Position numbers and translations under genes: made by a program. 31,313 nucleotides of DNA from Nemertoderma westbladi (lineage: Eukaryota > Xenacoelomorpha > Nemertodermatida > Nemertodermatidae): the NCBI GenBank assembly GCA_032718475.1, contig JAUCBJ010004008.1:1-31313 (forward strand). Reading direction: 5' to 3'. Every line of letters starts with the position of its first letter. Position 1 is the first letter of the stretch. The notes under the pieces are model-generated. The model had not been told where the DNA came from. It made no database searches and saw only the letters and a list, made by a program, of their open reading frames with translations. This document shows positions 30,513 to 31,313 of the stretch, piece after piece.

Positions 30513-31313
30513 CAGCAAAAACCGCCACGCCTAGCTAGCAGTATTATTTTTACTGCAATCACCAATGCAGCAATGATTTTTACTAAAAAAAACTTTAAAA
30601 AAACATATTAAAAATTTTATAAATTTATAAATTAAAAGCAAAAAAGCAATCAACACTCATTTTATAAGTCCCAAACCAGCAAACAGATGAACTGGTACTT
30701 GTAAAGCTTCCAAGAGTTAATATAAGGCGATATTGCTTCTGGTCTGACAGGCTAATAATAACCGGCCAGTACAATATCCTAATTCCTCACAGTTGGTAGG
30801 CTGAGATATTGGGATACCCAATATAGTCTCAAACTCCATTACCCACCATACCTTTTATATTAAACCCGCCAACCCACCACTACTAGAGACAGAAAGGCTT
30901 ACAACTACACAGACATGGAATGGGGTATTAAAGCACCAGGTAGCTTCACTGGTGTACCATAGCTAAATATATGTAATGTTGTTTATAATAATTTGAGGTA
31001 ATGTGAACTGACAGGGTCGATATTGCTTGTGGAGCTTGTCAAAATGATACCTCGGGTAATTAGGTTTAGGTAGAGTGAGTTATAGCGAAGAGTACTAAAT
31101 TTTTATTTTATTATTTAATAAAATATTGAGAAATTAAATCGCCTTTCTAGTCTAGACTAAAACATAAATATATTTGCTTCATTGTGAGTAAATCTATAGC
31201 ACTTTAACGGGATTATTACAATCGCAGTCGTTTTATAATCCGAGCGAGTAGAATTAGTAGAGCGTAAGCGAAACGTTTTAGTGATTATTGTAAAATAAAA
31301 TGTAAAGTGATTT
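30513..31313. other. Distal flank of the satellite, no gene seen
   Basis: AT-rich sequence. CGATATTGCTT occurs twice in similar context (near 30727 and 31018). Nothing coding was recognised. Confidence 0.5.

Overview
This is an AT-rich animal (metazoan) nuclear window. It carries two Cys-loop neurotransmitter-receptor genes, a MARVEL-domain membrane protein, a HAP2/GCS1 gamete-fusion protein, a decayed LINE, a tRNA-derived SINE, short inverted-repeat elements and many minisatellites. Spliced genes with GT..AG introns and nicotinic receptors rule out bacteria, plants and fungi. The mix, with recurring 'taggcctac' and 'accggt' words, suggests a marine invertebrate. The species cannot be fixed from sequence alone.

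Layout. A single-exon GABA-A/glycine-type receptor subunit lies on the + strand at 939-2072. It is followed by AT-rich DNA, a minisatellite (about 3328-4084) and a broken LINE reverse transcriptase on the minus strand (about 4094-5510). A single-exon MARVEL gene lies on the minus strand at 6298-6981. From 7.1 to 14.35 kb there are no genes I can support: two palindromes (7138-7970 and 8004-8185), paired 20/21-bp arrays (9047-10100), a 921-bp foldback element (10607-11527), a shorter inverted-repeat element (11797-12090), a Harbinger-like MITE with TAA duplications (12315-12699) and a two-part 24/26-bp minisatellite (12731-14348).

From 14384 to 25703 the minus strand holds a four-exon nicotinic acetylcholine receptor-like subunit that I could assemble completely. 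Its exons are 25703-25491, 22824-22571, 15710-15494 and 15163-14384, giving 487 residues with compatible phases at every junction. Intron 2 (6.86 kb) contains a complete single-exon HAP2/GCS1-like gene on the same strand (16437-18014). It also contains a nested inverted structure: a 68-bp-unit minisatellite in opposite orientations (18691-19380 and 21487-21996) around a foldback (19773-20987). Intron 1 contains the SINE with an 11-bp target-site duplication, a long G-tract, and nine near-identical copies of a 41-bp unit. About 180 bp upstream of the receptor start codon begins a 4.6-kb array of a 16-bp unit (25882-30512) with CCAAT and GATA-type motifs in every copy and traces of higher-order periodicity.

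The most unusual items are the HAP2 homologue nested in a neuronal-type receptor gene, its apparently missing membrane-proximal domain III, the receptor's altered pore and agonist-site residues, and the large promoter-proximal satellite. The genes do not form an operon or an obvious pathway. Three of the four protein-coding genes are intronless, which may indicate retroposition.
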